From contig MQVO02000021.1 in NCBI GenBank assembly GCA_001986395.2, positions 186,001 to 250,000 of the forward strand: a stretch of 64,000 bases of DNA. Direction: 5' to 3'. The position numbers were made by a program, and so were the translations under genes. This DNA is from Irpex lacteus. Taxonomy: Eukaryota > Basidiomycota > Agaricomycetes > Polyporales > Irpicaceae. Under the pieces are notes generated by a model. The model was given only the letters and a program-made list of their open reading frames with translations, had not been told where the DNA came from and ran no database searches. Positions 1 to 11,501 of this stretch are shown piece by piece (position 1 is the stretch's first letter; every line of letters starts with the position of its first letter).

Positions 1-737
1 CGGAGATGAGTGAGCAGCTGACTAGGACCTCCCCTTGTATCACGTCCCTCAACGTTTCTTCTACAGATACTTCACTTTCCTCGATCAGTGCAGCACGCCG
101 AAAGCATGCACGATCCTCCTCCGCGGTCCTTCGAAGGACATTCTCAATGAGATCGACCGCAACCTCGCGGATGCTATGTCAGTAGCCCGAAACGTCTTCT
201 TCAACCCTATCCTCGCACCAGGCGGTGGTGCCACCGAGATGGCCATCAGCGTCGGCTTGCACGCGAAGGCGCGGTCGATCCAGGGTGTCGAGGGTTGGCC
301 GTTCAGAGCTGTCGCGGACGCCATGGAAGTGATTCCTCGAACACTCGTTCAGAACAGTGGTGGCAACGCTATCCGTGTACTACGGAGCTCCGGGTACGTT
401 TCTTACTATTGCTATTCTCTGCTATCGTTGACATTCCTCCCCCTCCAGGCAAGCACGCGAATGGAGAACATTCTTGGGGTATCAACGGTGATACCGGTAA
501 GATTGTCGATATGAAAGAATACGGACTGTACGAGTCAGCAAGTGTTAAGGTACGAACCGCCCTGCTGAATTTTTACTCGGTACTGATTCATCTTTGAAGA
601 TTCAAACATTCAAAACCGCCATTGAGGCTGCCCGTGTGCTGTTGCGTGTGGACGATGTGGTGCAAGCCACTCGTAAAGACAGGGAACGCGAGAGTGCAGC
701 ACCCGTGGCTGGCCCTGAAGACATGCCTGAGAGTTAA
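1..737 (+). CDS. CCT3: CCT/TRiC chaperonin subunit gamma, C-terminal part (5' truncated by window edge)
   Basis: This is the C-terminal third of the gamma subunit of the cytosolic TCP-1 ring chaperonin, which folds actin, tubulin and other proteins with ATP. Recognisable blocks are KACTILLRGPSKDILNEIDR, the LAPGGGATEMAI segment, EVIPRTLVQN, a WGINGDTGKIVDMKEYG block and a C-terminal LLRVDDVVQ stretch. I read exons to about 393, 449-549 and 600-737, with introns 394-448 and 550-599. The frame is not clean. After the IRVL residues near 382 one base seems missing before the expected TELR, and another is missing at the first exon junction. Bases 1-66 also do not read as the expected upstream part. 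Either the assembly has small indels or this is a decaying copy. The family call is firm; intactness is not. Confidence 0.82.
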
Positions 738-1146
738 GCGTTACTGTAGATAAAATGAGGGGTTCGAGCTGTAGTCTCTCGTGTACCATAGCGTTTGCTT
801 GTCATAGACCCAGCCGCGATATCAGACGATCCTGGAACAGCCGTTATTAAGGATGTGTGGCATCGTCAAGTCCTGCAGCAGTGGTCTCACTATAAATCGT
901 GCGCCACAAAGGACGTCCATGCCATATATGGACTCGGTCGTTGGCCACACACCGTCTTACCATGTCGCTTTCATGCGATGGCAGTCCTTCAACTTTAATG
1001 ATAGCATAGGGTGTACGGGCTTGTGCTCAAGGAGCCCGTCTGGAACTCGCGCGCGAATACAAACAATACTGGGAGAGGGAAATTGAGGTCAATTTATAAA
1101 CGTACTGACCTCTGATAATTTATCCAACATCAACTACTAATACAAA

Positions 1147-1941
1147 TTACCATACACTTTGCTGATGGGGCGGAGGACTGGAGGGTATATTCTGAGGTAA
1201 AGTCTTCGGAGGTTCCTTCACCACCTCGGTGTTCTTCCGATACTCAATCTTTTCCACCCTCACCTCGCCCTCAATGAGCTGATACACGTAAGTCACCACG
1301 ACTGGGCCCTGAATATCCATCAAGGCAAATGATGGAGTAGGATCGCTGTGCGAGTATTGAGCACGAGCATCCTTTGATACAATAAAAAGAAGTACCCGTT
1401 GACACTCCCAATCCATGCACCTGTTGCAGACCCGGGATTTATGAAGAAGCGGCCATCGTATTCAACAGCCTGAAACCTGACCGCAGCAAGATAGTTAGAG
1501 GGCGTCCACGTAAAAGAGCATGAATACGAACGTATGAGTGTGCCCCGACACTAGAACATCGACGTCTAACTGCCTTGCGATCGCGCTGAGGGAGTCCAGG
1601 TCGCCGGTAGGTACACTTTGGTGACCGTGTACGATACCGATGCGTATGGGCGGGTGTGTCACTGTCACAGACAAAGGTAAGGCACTCTATGTAAGTGTTA
1701 GCAACTATGCGCATGATATTGGAGATATTCACGTTCGACACACCTCGTCATAATCTCCCTTTACCACATGCACATCCGGTGAAACTGTCCGCAGGTATTC
1801 ATACGTTTCTCTGTCGCATAGGTTACCTGTGCAAAGAATCTGTTGGATTTTTCCTGGAACTAAAAGCTTCTTGAACTTGGCCGGTAAGTCGTGTACACGA
1901 TGAGGAATGTGCAAGTCGCCGATGATGAGGACGAGGACCAT
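1147..1941 (-). CDS. VPS29: Vacuolar protein sorting-associated protein 29 (retromer subunit)
   Basis: VPS29 is a phosphoesterase-fold scaffold of the retromer complex, which recycles cargo from endosomes to the Golgi. The start [15 protein letters not shown] with its GDLH metal-site motif, the [17 protein letters not shown] block, VHGHQ, SGHTHTF and [11 protein letters not shown] are all diagnostic. Reading down the minus strand, exons are 1941-1744, 1686-1528, 1469-1404 and 1371-1147, giving about 215 residues. That is slightly longer than the animal protein because of a proline-rich tail after KIEYRK. The third intron would be only 32 nt, which is odd, so this junction may hide an indel. 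The residue joining HTHTF to AVEYD is one short against the family. The gene diverges from MDM35, with 198 bp between the two start codons. Confidence 0.9.
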
Positions 1942-2139
1942 GGTCGTTGTCTGCAACGACGAGCGCAGCGCATCACTCAGCGGGAATGACATCCGGATAA
2001 GGCAACTTATCACGTGTGCCGGTATTGAAGGCTTGCGCCCGGCTTTCGGCCGAGCTGGAGACGAGACCAATCTGGCACGCAAGCACAAAACTCCCACCGC
2101 TCTTCTCACGACTACTTCCGACCTTCAACTCGACAAGCC
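1942..2139. promoter_or_regulatory. Shared intergenic region between divergent VPS29 and MDM35
   Basis: Only 198 bp separate the two start codons, so both promoters and 5' leaders must lie here or overlap the neighbouring gene. I see no clear TATA box. The stretch is GC-rich near the VPS29 side. The minus-strand frame stays open upstream of the VPS29 ATG, but the extra residues do not look like VPS29. Confidence 0.5.
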
Positions 2140-2503
2140 ATGGCGCACAGTCTGTCAGAGGAATGCACCCCGCTGAAGAGGCAGTACGACTCCTGCTTCA
2201 ATGCGTGGTTCGAAGGTTATCTTGAACCCGCTGTGGCAGCAACGCCAGCAGAGCGTCTGCAGTATTCCCAGCAGAAAGCGGAGGAGTATGAATCGAAGTG
2301 TGGGCAGATGTGGTCGCAGTATAAGGCCTGTGTTCAGGTACGTTATTGCTATCTGGCTTGCAATCTTGGTCTAACCAAGGACGGACTTGCAGCGGGCTGT
2401 CAAAGAAAAGAGCCTCGATACCCTGTTGGAACAGGCCAGAGCAGAAAACCCCCTGAAAGACCCGCCTACGCTGACGGAAGCAGATCGACACCACAGTTCA
2501 TAA
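2140..2503 (+). CDS. MDM35: Mitochondrial intermembrane-space chaperone Mdm35 (TRIAP1 family)
   Basis: This is a small twin CX9C protein. Mdm35 partners Ups1/Ups2-type lipid-transfer proteins in the mitochondrial intermembrane space and supports phosphatidic acid and phosphatidylserine transport. Cysteines at residues 9/19 and 54/64 form two exact C-x9-C helices, and the block NAWFEGYLEP is typical of the family. Exon 1 is 2140-2337 and exon 2 is 2393-2503, giving 102 residues that end with the conserved AVKEK and ENPLKDPP stretches. The second exon starts in phase after a TTGCAG acceptor. The first ATG gives a protein of normal family length. Import is expected through the Mia40 disulfide relay, since no cleavable presequence is visible. 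Confidence 0.93.
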
Positions 2504-2726
2504 CGTTTGCCTTTCCATCACTTGTACTAACGGTCCATATACCAAGATCTTGGTCAGTATTGCGCATCTCTTGATATGCTGCCTCTAACGGAAGTGATAT
2601 TTCACAGTATTCTATCCTTTGGAGGTGTACGTTCACGGAATCTATTCCTTTCATCTAACTGCATTATCATATCGTCCCATCATGCAACGTGGGTCATACA
2701 TCTACATATGGGAGTCACTATTACAG

Positions 2727-3650
2727 TTCTACTGGCCCCGGAAGCGAAACGAGTCCCAACTCTTTCGGTCAAATCTTGACGCAAGCACACTATCTTCTTA
2801 AACTTCAACCTTTTTCTATCTCGTCAGCAACGAGTACAACTAACCCGTCGCAGGTGGTTTCCTTCTCTGCGGCTGCTGCCGGGCCTCATCAACGCTCTGC
2901 TGCTCATCACACACAGTCGACCAGACGTCACGCGTCACGGGTCCTCCCACCTCACCTTACAACCCTCCATCCTTATCTATATGTCACTCTCATCTGGATT
3001 CCTTGCGTCTTAACCGGTCTTACCCATCGAGTCCGTACCTCGTTCACTCAAGAGCGTGCATGAATTCGCGAACGCAGTGTTACAACACTCTTGCCCATCG
3101 TCCTATGCAGATCATCTGAAGTACTCCAAGTGATCTCACTGGGTTCAGAGCTGATAACAGGTTTTCGAATGACATGAAGCTGTTCAGGAGCGAATGTCAA
3201 GAGGCTGGAGATGCCTTGGTAGTATGACAGAAGATCTAAGAGGTTGCTCGAATGCGCTCAAGGTCGGGGTGGTCGAATCTAGGGAAGCGAATTGCCAGGA
3301 CGAGTGAAAATGGGCTGTGAGCACTGGCATGTGTTTTGAGGTCTACTACTCGGACAGCCTCCATAGCACACTCTCATTCTTTCAGTTTAGTTTTATCTCC
3401 TTATCTACTTAAAGCCCACGAACATAACAACCGTGTTTCACGCAGACCAAATGGGCAAGCCCCCGCTCTTTATTCACCCAACTAACGACATCCCCGTCGT
3501 CGTTGGAAGAACTTGAGACGTTCAAACACGTCAGTCACGATGTATCCGTATCACGACCAGATCTTTGTAAGTACCCTGCTCAAGTTTCGTTGGAAACGCT
3601 TTGCTTGCTGACATACCAGACACCCCGGTTGCTGTCGAACTCGCTTTGAC
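2727..3650 (+). repeat. Diverged copy of a dispersed repeat family (inverted relative to the 14.7-16.7 kb array)
   Basis: Blocks of this stretch match, on the opposite strand, the tandem units at 14673-16670. Shared blocks include the segment with the CTCATCAACGCTCTGCTGCT core near 2885-2905, the TATCTATATGTCACTC segment near 2974, the block starting GTTTCACGCAGACCAAATGG near 3434, and the AGTTTCGTTGGAAACGCTTT block near 3584. The middle part, about 3060-3430, is less clearly related. It carries open frames but no intact gene. Confidence 0.7.
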
Positions 3651-6600
3651 ATTTTCTATCACTCTGGGCTGCATAGACTGATCACATTTCATTGAGCGCG
3701 TCGGATTGCTTGTCGGGTTGCCTATGTGACCCCGGGCCATTGCATGAGTCTTCTGGTTTGTTATCATGAACAATTGCTAGACGTACGCTCACATACTGTT
3801 TTAGGGGTTCAGCTCGTGTGATAGGAAACATCAGACGTTGCCTCGATCGCTACGTGAGCCGAAATCTATGCAGGGAACTGAGACTCGATGGAGCGTTGCT
3901 GGAAAACATGAAAACAGGGAAACATGGCGACGCGTCCATACTCACCACATGCCAGTCGGCGACGGTATCACCGGACAACCAGGTTGGGTGCATGGTATGT
4001 CAAAGTTTGTACATGAGCTCTCATTGGCACCACTTTGCCTGTTGACCGGTAGATAACCTCCGTCACTATTGCCTTGATTCGAGAGTTTCTGCCACTCTCT
4101 GGACGTGGAATATACTGATGGCCTCTCTACTTTTACGATACCCGTGCTTGTCGGGTTGCCTATGTACGTTTTCTTACTCTTGCGTCGTACGGTGAACAGT
4201 TCCTCGACATACATGGGCTGACATGCTGCTTCAGGGATGTAACTTGCATCATCAGAACTAGCACTCGATACACCAATGGACACGCAACATTTGCTGGCCC
4301 CTGATACTGCGCATCTCGAGTAAGGCTGTCCGGAAAACAGGGCCTCTTTGAGTAACCCTTCTATAGCAACACTGCTGTTCGCCGCCCAGGGTAGACGGAT
4401 AGCACATGTTTATCGAGCAGTGTTCTGACTGCTATATATAGTAAAGATGTTCGTAAGTCGAGGCACTGACATCCATGTGGTAGCATTTGTATTGGGCAGC
4501 CCTTCACCCCACATCGCAGCCAGAGTGTAAGGTTGTTTCGCTGCACTCCCGTTCATAACGTCCGCTACTTGTATCGTATCACTGATACTTCCTCTGTTCT
4601 ATTCTAACAGAGTCTCGCGCGTATTCTGGTGACAAGATCGCGGGCGTCGGGGCCCGACTTCAAGTTGGCTTTGGTGCTGAAGGCGCCTGAGGAAGTGAGC
4701 CACACAGTTCGACTTCTCCTGCCATTCGCACATGTGGTGCATCATGACCACTTCGCTATTTTTACCATGAGACAAGTTAGTAAGCTAGTCACCTCCCGGT
4801 GGGTTGATTCATGATATAAATAAAATTATATACGAAGGCGGTTGTTCTTCAACAAAAAGAAGTTACATAGGTCGCGCGTGTGCTTTGGCTCACTGCCAGG
4901 CTAGATTGCGCTTATTCATTTTGGCGTGAGATTCTCGATTTGTCGCGTATCTGGATACATCTCGTCTTCTGCTCCTTCTGCATCGTCTATATCCACGTGG
5001 GTGGGTTGGTTATATAATGTTATAATGCAAACTACACTGATGTCTGCAAAGCTCAGGTCAGGCTACTACCCGTTTCTCCACCCTGTTTAAATTTGCTTCT
5101 CAGGGTAGGCCAACAGCATGGTGGGCGCAGACGATTAGGAGCGCTGTCGGTACGGCGAAGTCAACCCAGCTACCTTGCAAATCCTCCAAACACGCCATCA
5201 GAAAACTCTTCGGTGAGTTTTTGTGTCCCGTTCAATGCGTGATACATAGTAGTAGACCTGGTTGTCTTGCGGATTATCACGCTTAGCAGTAGTATGTGAC
5301 CCTATAATCTACTGGGCCACCTCGTCGTAACGCAAAGACTGATCTGGTTTATCCTCCCAAACGTCCCTTACTACTGTACGCAGTCTCAGTTCGGTTGAGA
5401 ATTTGTATTTCTCCAGGTCCCGTAAACGCTCGAGAAGCGATTGCGCTCATTATTTGGCGCTATTTGGCATACGCTTTGTGGCGTTTAGGTTCATCGTGAA
5501 TAACTTGAAAGTAGGTGTCGGACTCAGTCCAACTGCTACTGTCAGTAAAAGCTCCCTTGAGGTTGTCAAGGTGTAACGCACCCGAGAAGCACGGACAAAC
5601 CTATGAGCTGAATTCATGTATCGACTGTCTGACTCTGTACTGGCCAACTTTGACCAGAAGAGGAATCGGAAGACAAGGTCGCCGAACAATAGCAAAAATG
5701 ACGTTGGATTGGCTCTCATGTTAGCGACGTTAGTGGCTTCCTTGCTGTGTCGTTCTGCTTAGAAGCATTTCACAAGACATTCGTAAGGTACTCTCAGATA
5801 TCTGGTATTATAGGCCGCAACGGTCTATGTGTAAGTGTTTTGTCAGCCACACTGGCAATCAGCTGAATTATCCTCTCGTATTAGACGTCGGGCCGCATAT
5901 ATAACATGAACCTTACAATACCAAACTCAAGTAAGTGCAAACTGTCCCATACCTCGGGGAGAGTATCTGTTTCACTTGTAGGACAATCTCTCAATCTTAA
6001 TCTTCGTTCAGAACTGAGACCAGAAGGACAGTGGTACGATACGATCTCTATACAGGTCGTCGCAACCTGCACCTCAGGACCCTGAACGATTGGTGTTACG
6101 TCTTGCTACCGACGCGATGGCTCATTGGTCGTCCAATTGCCCGATCACTCGCTTCGCCAGGTACCCAACTCGCCCTCCCCTTCCGATGACGGAGAAAGGC
6201 CGCCTCAACCTTTCACGATGTCTCGCGCAGTCTCCCGATGACAGACTAACTGCATACGAGTGCTGTATGCAGCATATCATGGGAATCTGTCAAACATGCT
6301 CGCGCGTGCAAGTAGACTCCAAAGACTCATGGAATCCTGGTAGATTAGGTTCAAAACTTCCAATACATGCTTGGCACTATTACGTCAGATCGACACTTAC
6401 ACTCGGCGAACCGAATGTCCCTGCAGCTACATTCTTGTAATCTACATAAATAGATAAAATTGTTCACCATGCTGTAGCTGCATACACCATCAGCTACGAA
6501 ACTTGCAACAATACCGCGTAGATACAAACGACGTGATTTGCGATGTTTATCTATCCTAGCAGAATGTAGCTGTCGAAGTTAACGATGGCGAGTAGCGTCG

Positions 6601-6669
6601 AAAACAACGTACTTGGTCACAAATCTATATTTATGTAGAGCAGGAAAACAATTAATCGAACCCCGACAC
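3651..6669. other. Gene-poor interval without a recognised gene
   Basis: Several short open frames occur, the longest of 116 codons at 6090-6440 on the plus strand, but none resembles a family I know and none shows a convincing exon chain. Short phrases recur within the interval (a GTCGGGTTGCCTATGT phrase near 3713 and 4150), which suggests relic repetitive DNA. No RNA gene was recognised. Confidence 0.4.
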
Positions 6670-8252
6670 TCAACGAGGGTAATAAGTGTCATCCCAGTCC
6701 TCTGTTTGAATGAGGTGATCAGCGACAAAACTCTCATTGAGTATAGGCAAACACCCACCCTCCGTTATACTTCTCCACGCAAGATAGAGTACACCTACAG
6801 CTGCGGTTTCGAGAATGGTAGCGACGAAAGAGCCATCTAATCTGTGAGTCGATACTCCCTGTAATACCGTGTTATCAATACGCCGGATGAGACGGACTTC
6901 ACACATACCTTGCAGATAACCTTGTTCAACAGGAAGTAGTCGAGTTGACTGAGGACAAACAAAATGGCGGATAGGACGTGGAACCACATGGGGCGGACCT
7001 CATTGAGGATACCCAGTACAATGTACAGCATGAGAACAAAATACAACAAGGCGGCGCTGGATATCAAATACAGTGAGTGGATTTTCGGATGCGCTAAAGG
7101 TGATACTCACGCGCCAGGCCATATCGTCGTCAAGACGAACAGAGGTATACTGTGAAGCGCTTCCGGAGGATTGGAAGGGCCGAGAGCGGATGTGAATGTG
7201 AAGCCGACATCCAGAGCGATATAGGTAGTCGCAGCGAAGAAAGCAAGAGTGAAGAAAGTGAAGGGCTGTACGGACCATGATAATGAATTGCGACGGAGAA
7301 CCGGAGTAATTTCAACGACATACTATGATTGAACTCAAGGTGCCATCTTCGACTACCTGGGTACTGACAATTCCATTGGCCAACAGAGTCCAGAATGTCG
7401 CTGCAACAAGCCCCGCGTGTATCGCCGTAAGTACAGTCAGGGCGGTTGAACCTTGTTCGATGAATGAGCCAGTCGTGAGAATTTGAAGAGGGAGGGTGAG
7501 GAGGTAGAGGATCAGAAACAGCCGTAGTTCAACGCGCCCTGAAAACCAACGCAGTGGGTCAGCATCTTGCCGAGTAGCGAGGAGCACCGAGGATGAAAGC
7601 CATGCTGCAAGAAACCCTTGCCACATTCATTCTATAAGGCTCTCACAGCGACTCATCTCCATGATCGAGCTCATTCAAAGTACTAGAGTGTTCACATCCT
7701 GCCATCCAATTCGCCGTCTCCTCCATATGTAGGATCCTGGATGATTTTCCCAGACACCTTACTCCGATCCCCACGGCCAAGAATAAAATCTCGTAAACGC
7801 AGCCACCTGTCTCTTGTGCTGCTTCGCGTGACGTATCACGCCCAGTCGTGCACCTCTCACGTCTTCTGGAATAGCTACAAGGCACTCTTGACCAATACAA
7901 AAACGGTGACTCACCGACTGCAGCCTTCCTACGGCTTGTGGCCCAGATAAGGTATACCAGGAAAATGACACTGAGGCCACATGCGATGATGTTTGCAATG
8001 TTCGCTAACGATCCATCGACGGCTACAAACGGTATTGCACACACAGGGTTGATGCCTACGGGTGCCGTCTTTGGATCAGCGGATGCTCCTTGAAGGACAT
8101 CCGGATTATGACGTTGAAGCTGAGCCACAGCGATTAGCTGGCGCGTGCACAAACATGAAGGCCAATCAACTCACTTGACGGTAGAAGAGGTTACACCATG
8201 GGTAGCTTGGGGTATTCTTGCAGAGGGGCTCAAAGTCCCCAAAGCGTGTCAT
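6670..8252 (-). CDS. CHS7: Chitin synthase export chaperone (Chs7 family)
   Basis: Chs7-type proteins are multi-pass endoplasmic-reticulum membrane proteins that let chitin synthase leave the ER, so this gene serves cell-wall synthesis. Seven exons (minus strand): 8252-8175, 8119-7915, 7538-7324, 7265-7111, 7056-6909, 6858-6759 and 6701-6670. They join in phase to 310 residues, normal for the family. Diagnostic blocks are FGDFEPLC at the start, the QILTTGSFIEQGS loop, IHAG, VVEDGT, LGPSNPPE and the NEVRPMWFH loop. About seven hydrophobic segments are visible. The C-terminus ends in the acidic DDTYYPR motif seen in fungal relatives. The start is the ATG just before TRFGDF. One intron (7539-7914) is 376 nt while all the others are about 45-60 nt. 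Confidence 0.93.
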
Positions 8253-10975
8253 TCCCACTCAGATGATGGACAGCAGGAGGGTATCAGGAAGTGGCGGAAA
8301 TCAGCGCAAGCGCAGGAAGGGTTATCGCTGAGTTGTTCGTCGCAGGTCGTAAGCGAAAGACGGCGGGGAGGGTACGGAGGGCGCCGTGTGGTGGAGGTTC
8401 GCAGACGAGAGGCACAACGGTGAGTGGAACACGAGGCAAACGAAAAGTCCTGGATAAGATCAAACACGACACAACACAATGGGACGTAGTCGGACTTACC
8501 CACGCCAGCCAGCGATGCGTCAGAATAGTCGAAAATGAGGTGAACGAGTGAAAGGGATTTAAGTGTCACTTGAGACCAACAAGGACGCAGAAACAGCGAG
8601 CAAGACGGCAAAGGCAGCGAGCATGAAGCGAAAGTCGACAGAGCTGTGAACCACGCGGGCGCTTATGCGTTGATATCGACTCAGGCACATGGCCATTGCT
8701 ATGCAACGACGAGCACAATGCAGGTCGCCTGACGCCCCAGACTCTCTGCGGTAAATATGAGCACTTCGATACCAGTCTGGAAGGGACACCAGCATGGTGA
8801 AATACGATGCTAGCATATGCTAACCTCTGTGGTTGCAAGCTCGTGTATTCGACAGTGCACTGCCAAATAAGGCAGGTCTTGTTTTTAACGCCGCGGAAGC
8901 AATTTCTGCCACTTTCCTCTTCTTGTTGACTTGTGATGTGAGAAACTTGTACATTGAAGAGAAGAAGAGTAGACGATATGTATTAGTGGCTAAGTACCGA
9001 ACTTATGAACAGTGATACGTCTGACGCTCCCAAAAAAATCAGCCTCTTTGTTCTCCCTCACGGGAGAATAAAGATGGTCGAAGTTCACCTTCTTCATTTT
9101 CCAGCTTTGTGCAATTGACTTCTAGCTACTTGCAGGCTACAGAACTATGTCTCTGATTACGAAAAGCCACTCAACTTACTGGTAAGTCTATAGAACCATC
9201 CTCGCATCGACTCTATAACTCTACTGACGGCCTGCCAGCGTATAGTCTCTAAGTGAGATCGTTCAACCATGCAAGACGTGCAGTCGATATGGCGCGTGAC
9301 GTCGGGCGTTCCGCATCGTTGTTCGTGTCATTCACCTCGACAAGCATGGCGTCTGAGCAGGAAAGTTCAGCCATGACGCGATGCTCGGTCCTCGAACTTG
9401 ACGAAGCTTGGCAACTTCAACCCCATACCTCCATTCGTACGTAACTTGACACTTGTGGGTGCGTTCTCCGCGATTGCTCCCGTGCAGGATTAGAACGTAC
9501 AATGACACTGGCAGAGCAGATCGCCGACGTATTATTCGGAAGCACGGGTTGGTCTCCTGCTGTCAGTATGTCTGGTCTGACTTGAAAACAGTAGCCCCCG
9601 TTCAGCGAGTGGGGCCTCGCGGACACTTGCAGGCAGCGAGGACATATTCACTCCGATACCTCGTGTTGAATTCCGGTGACTAATGTCTTTTCCTATTCGG
9701 TTCAGCAGAACCTAAATATGACAAAGACACAACTCTGCAGCCAAGATCATGAGTGACATCAATCTAGGGTGGCCTGGTATTCTGCCGGGCAGCCACGCAT
9801 GGTCTTCATGTCCAAGAGAACTGCGCGTGCCTTCCATAAGTGCACGGCAGCGCGTCAAGAAGGAGGTCATGTCGAAGAGGGGGACAGGTTGTTGATTGGC
9901 TGGCGAATGTCTATAACGCGAAGATTGGCTGAATCTGTACATCACTGTACTCAGATTACTGATATTGCAAATATCGCGCTGTAGTACGTTATAGTAAGAC
10001 AGCGAACTTCGTATGAGTGCCCGAAGGTCGGGTGCAGTGAGATACGATGGACTCTCACTGGGAAGACCGTGTTGTCCGGGTGTGAGTATGTAGATCTAAA
10101 ACTGTATTGCCCTTGCACATGCGCTTTCACGAGATTGCCATGATGTTGAAGAATTGACGTTTCTGGCCAGTATTACTAGGAACGAGTTTCTGAGCATGTC
10201 AAGGGACGCCGAAGGGCATTGTCTTGCGGACGACGGATCGACTTACGGCGACACCAGTCACTGTCATATACTTGAAAACTCCGACCGTGTCATCTGAGTG
10301 CATCCGTTAAAGTAGCCGACTGGACCGTCCAAACAAACAAAGCGTGTGGCTGAAGGGTTGTTATGAACTTACAGTTTGCCCCATGTACTTGCATCGACCG
10401 CAAGCATCAGTAGATAAGGTCGGATGGACCACCCGCACTCACCGTTCGCACGATATCATTTATCTTCCTACTAGTCGGAGTTGTAGGCTAGACGTTCATT
10501 CTGCTCCGAAGCTGTATTCAACCTACGGAGAGTGTCTTCAATTTAAAAGTTTGAGGTACGACTGAGCACTGCCAATGGGTTCCAGCAAGCGAGCATACAT
10601 GATGGCCGAGCCATACATGGTCTTCAAAGAAGGGCGCATATTCAAAAGATTCATTGTGAAAATCAATTCGCAGTAAGTGATGCACTCGAGCCGTGACGGC
10701 ACATTTTCATGTCACAGAGCCTAGATGCTATTACTTCATGAGAAGAAGTCGGCGAAAACCGTTGAATACGGCTTACCTTCCGTGTCGTCGCGCGAGTATA
10801 TATTTCCCACACCATTGATCCAAAGCTTAGAAAGTTGGCAATGGATGAGTAAGTTTGAACTCGGCGGTGTTGCGAGGATCGTTATCTCACATGGATCACA
10901 CACCAAATATGGAGTGTGAACAATGGGCGTCTACTCCATTGCATCTCACCATCAGAGTTCAAACGTTCATTCTCC
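8253..10975. other. Interval without a recognised gene
   Basis: About 8253-8820 upstream of CHS7 is rich in open frames on both strands (up to 120 codons) but shows no family signature and probably holds the promoter and leader. From 8.8 to 10.9 kb I see only short open frames. One at 10577-10675 begins MGSSKRAYMMAEPYMVF and could be an exon of an unrecognised or broken gene. No RNA genes seen. Confidence 0.35.
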
Positions 10976-11501
10976 ATGTCGGCGAAAAGCCCGTTGTCCG
11001 ACGCTCCTTTGCCATCCTCGAGTGCACAATCCACGACAACAACACAAGGGTCGCTGCTGGCGACATCTCCCGAACTTGAGCAAACGCTCGTTTCATTGAC
11101 GTCGCATCGATCAGTGCTGGGATACATGCTACTGTCGCGAGGCCAGCCAGTGACGATGATCAGACACTCAGGTGTTATTTTCGAGGGTGAAAAAGGCAAA
11201 AAGTACGCAAGTGCGATCAGTCGCATCGTGGAAAGTGTGCAAGCAGGTCTCGAAGATGTTAGTGGGGACACCAGTGACGTGGTAAGGCCTCCAGTTCTTC
11301 CTAGACACCGAGTTCTCACCTGAAGCCCTCCAATCAGGACGAAGTCAAGTTCATGAGAATAAGAACCAAGCGCCATGAAATAATGATATCTCCAGGTAGG
11401 CGTTCTAGGCTTTGAACAACTTAAAGGAGTCAACTAACTAGCGTGAGCTGATCGTAGATGGCCGATATCTTCTAGCTGTGTTACACGACCCGACCTCGTA
11501 G
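10976..11501 (+). CDS. Dynein light chain, roadblock/LC7 type
   Basis: Roadblock/LC7 light chains are small homodimers on the dynein intermediate chain and help load cargo for minus-end microtubule transport. Exons 10976-11281, 11338-11395 and 11458-11501 join in phase to 135 residues. The first 35 or so residues are a Ser/Thr/Pro-rich leader. They are followed by the family's helix-strand start (LEQTLVSL), the central strands around VLGYMLLSRGQPVTMIRHSG, and the hallmark C-terminal FMRIRTKRHEIMISP-DGRYLLAVLHDP. The leader makes it longer than animal roadblock proteins (about 96 residues). The ATG before SAKSPLS is chosen; an in-frame ATG at 10919 would add residues without family support. 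A long antisense open frame over the same bases is a shadow. Confidence 0.88.

Noticed and set aside
7643..8152. 169-codon minus-strand open frame that reads from a CHS7 exon into the long intron
   Set aside because: Only the exon part resembles Chs7. The downstream part lacks family residues, and the next true exon joins in phase after a proper donor.
10882..11433. 183-codon minus-strand open frame
   Set aside because: Antisense to the roadblock light-chain exons, with no family signature. The plus-strand frame is clearly the coding one.
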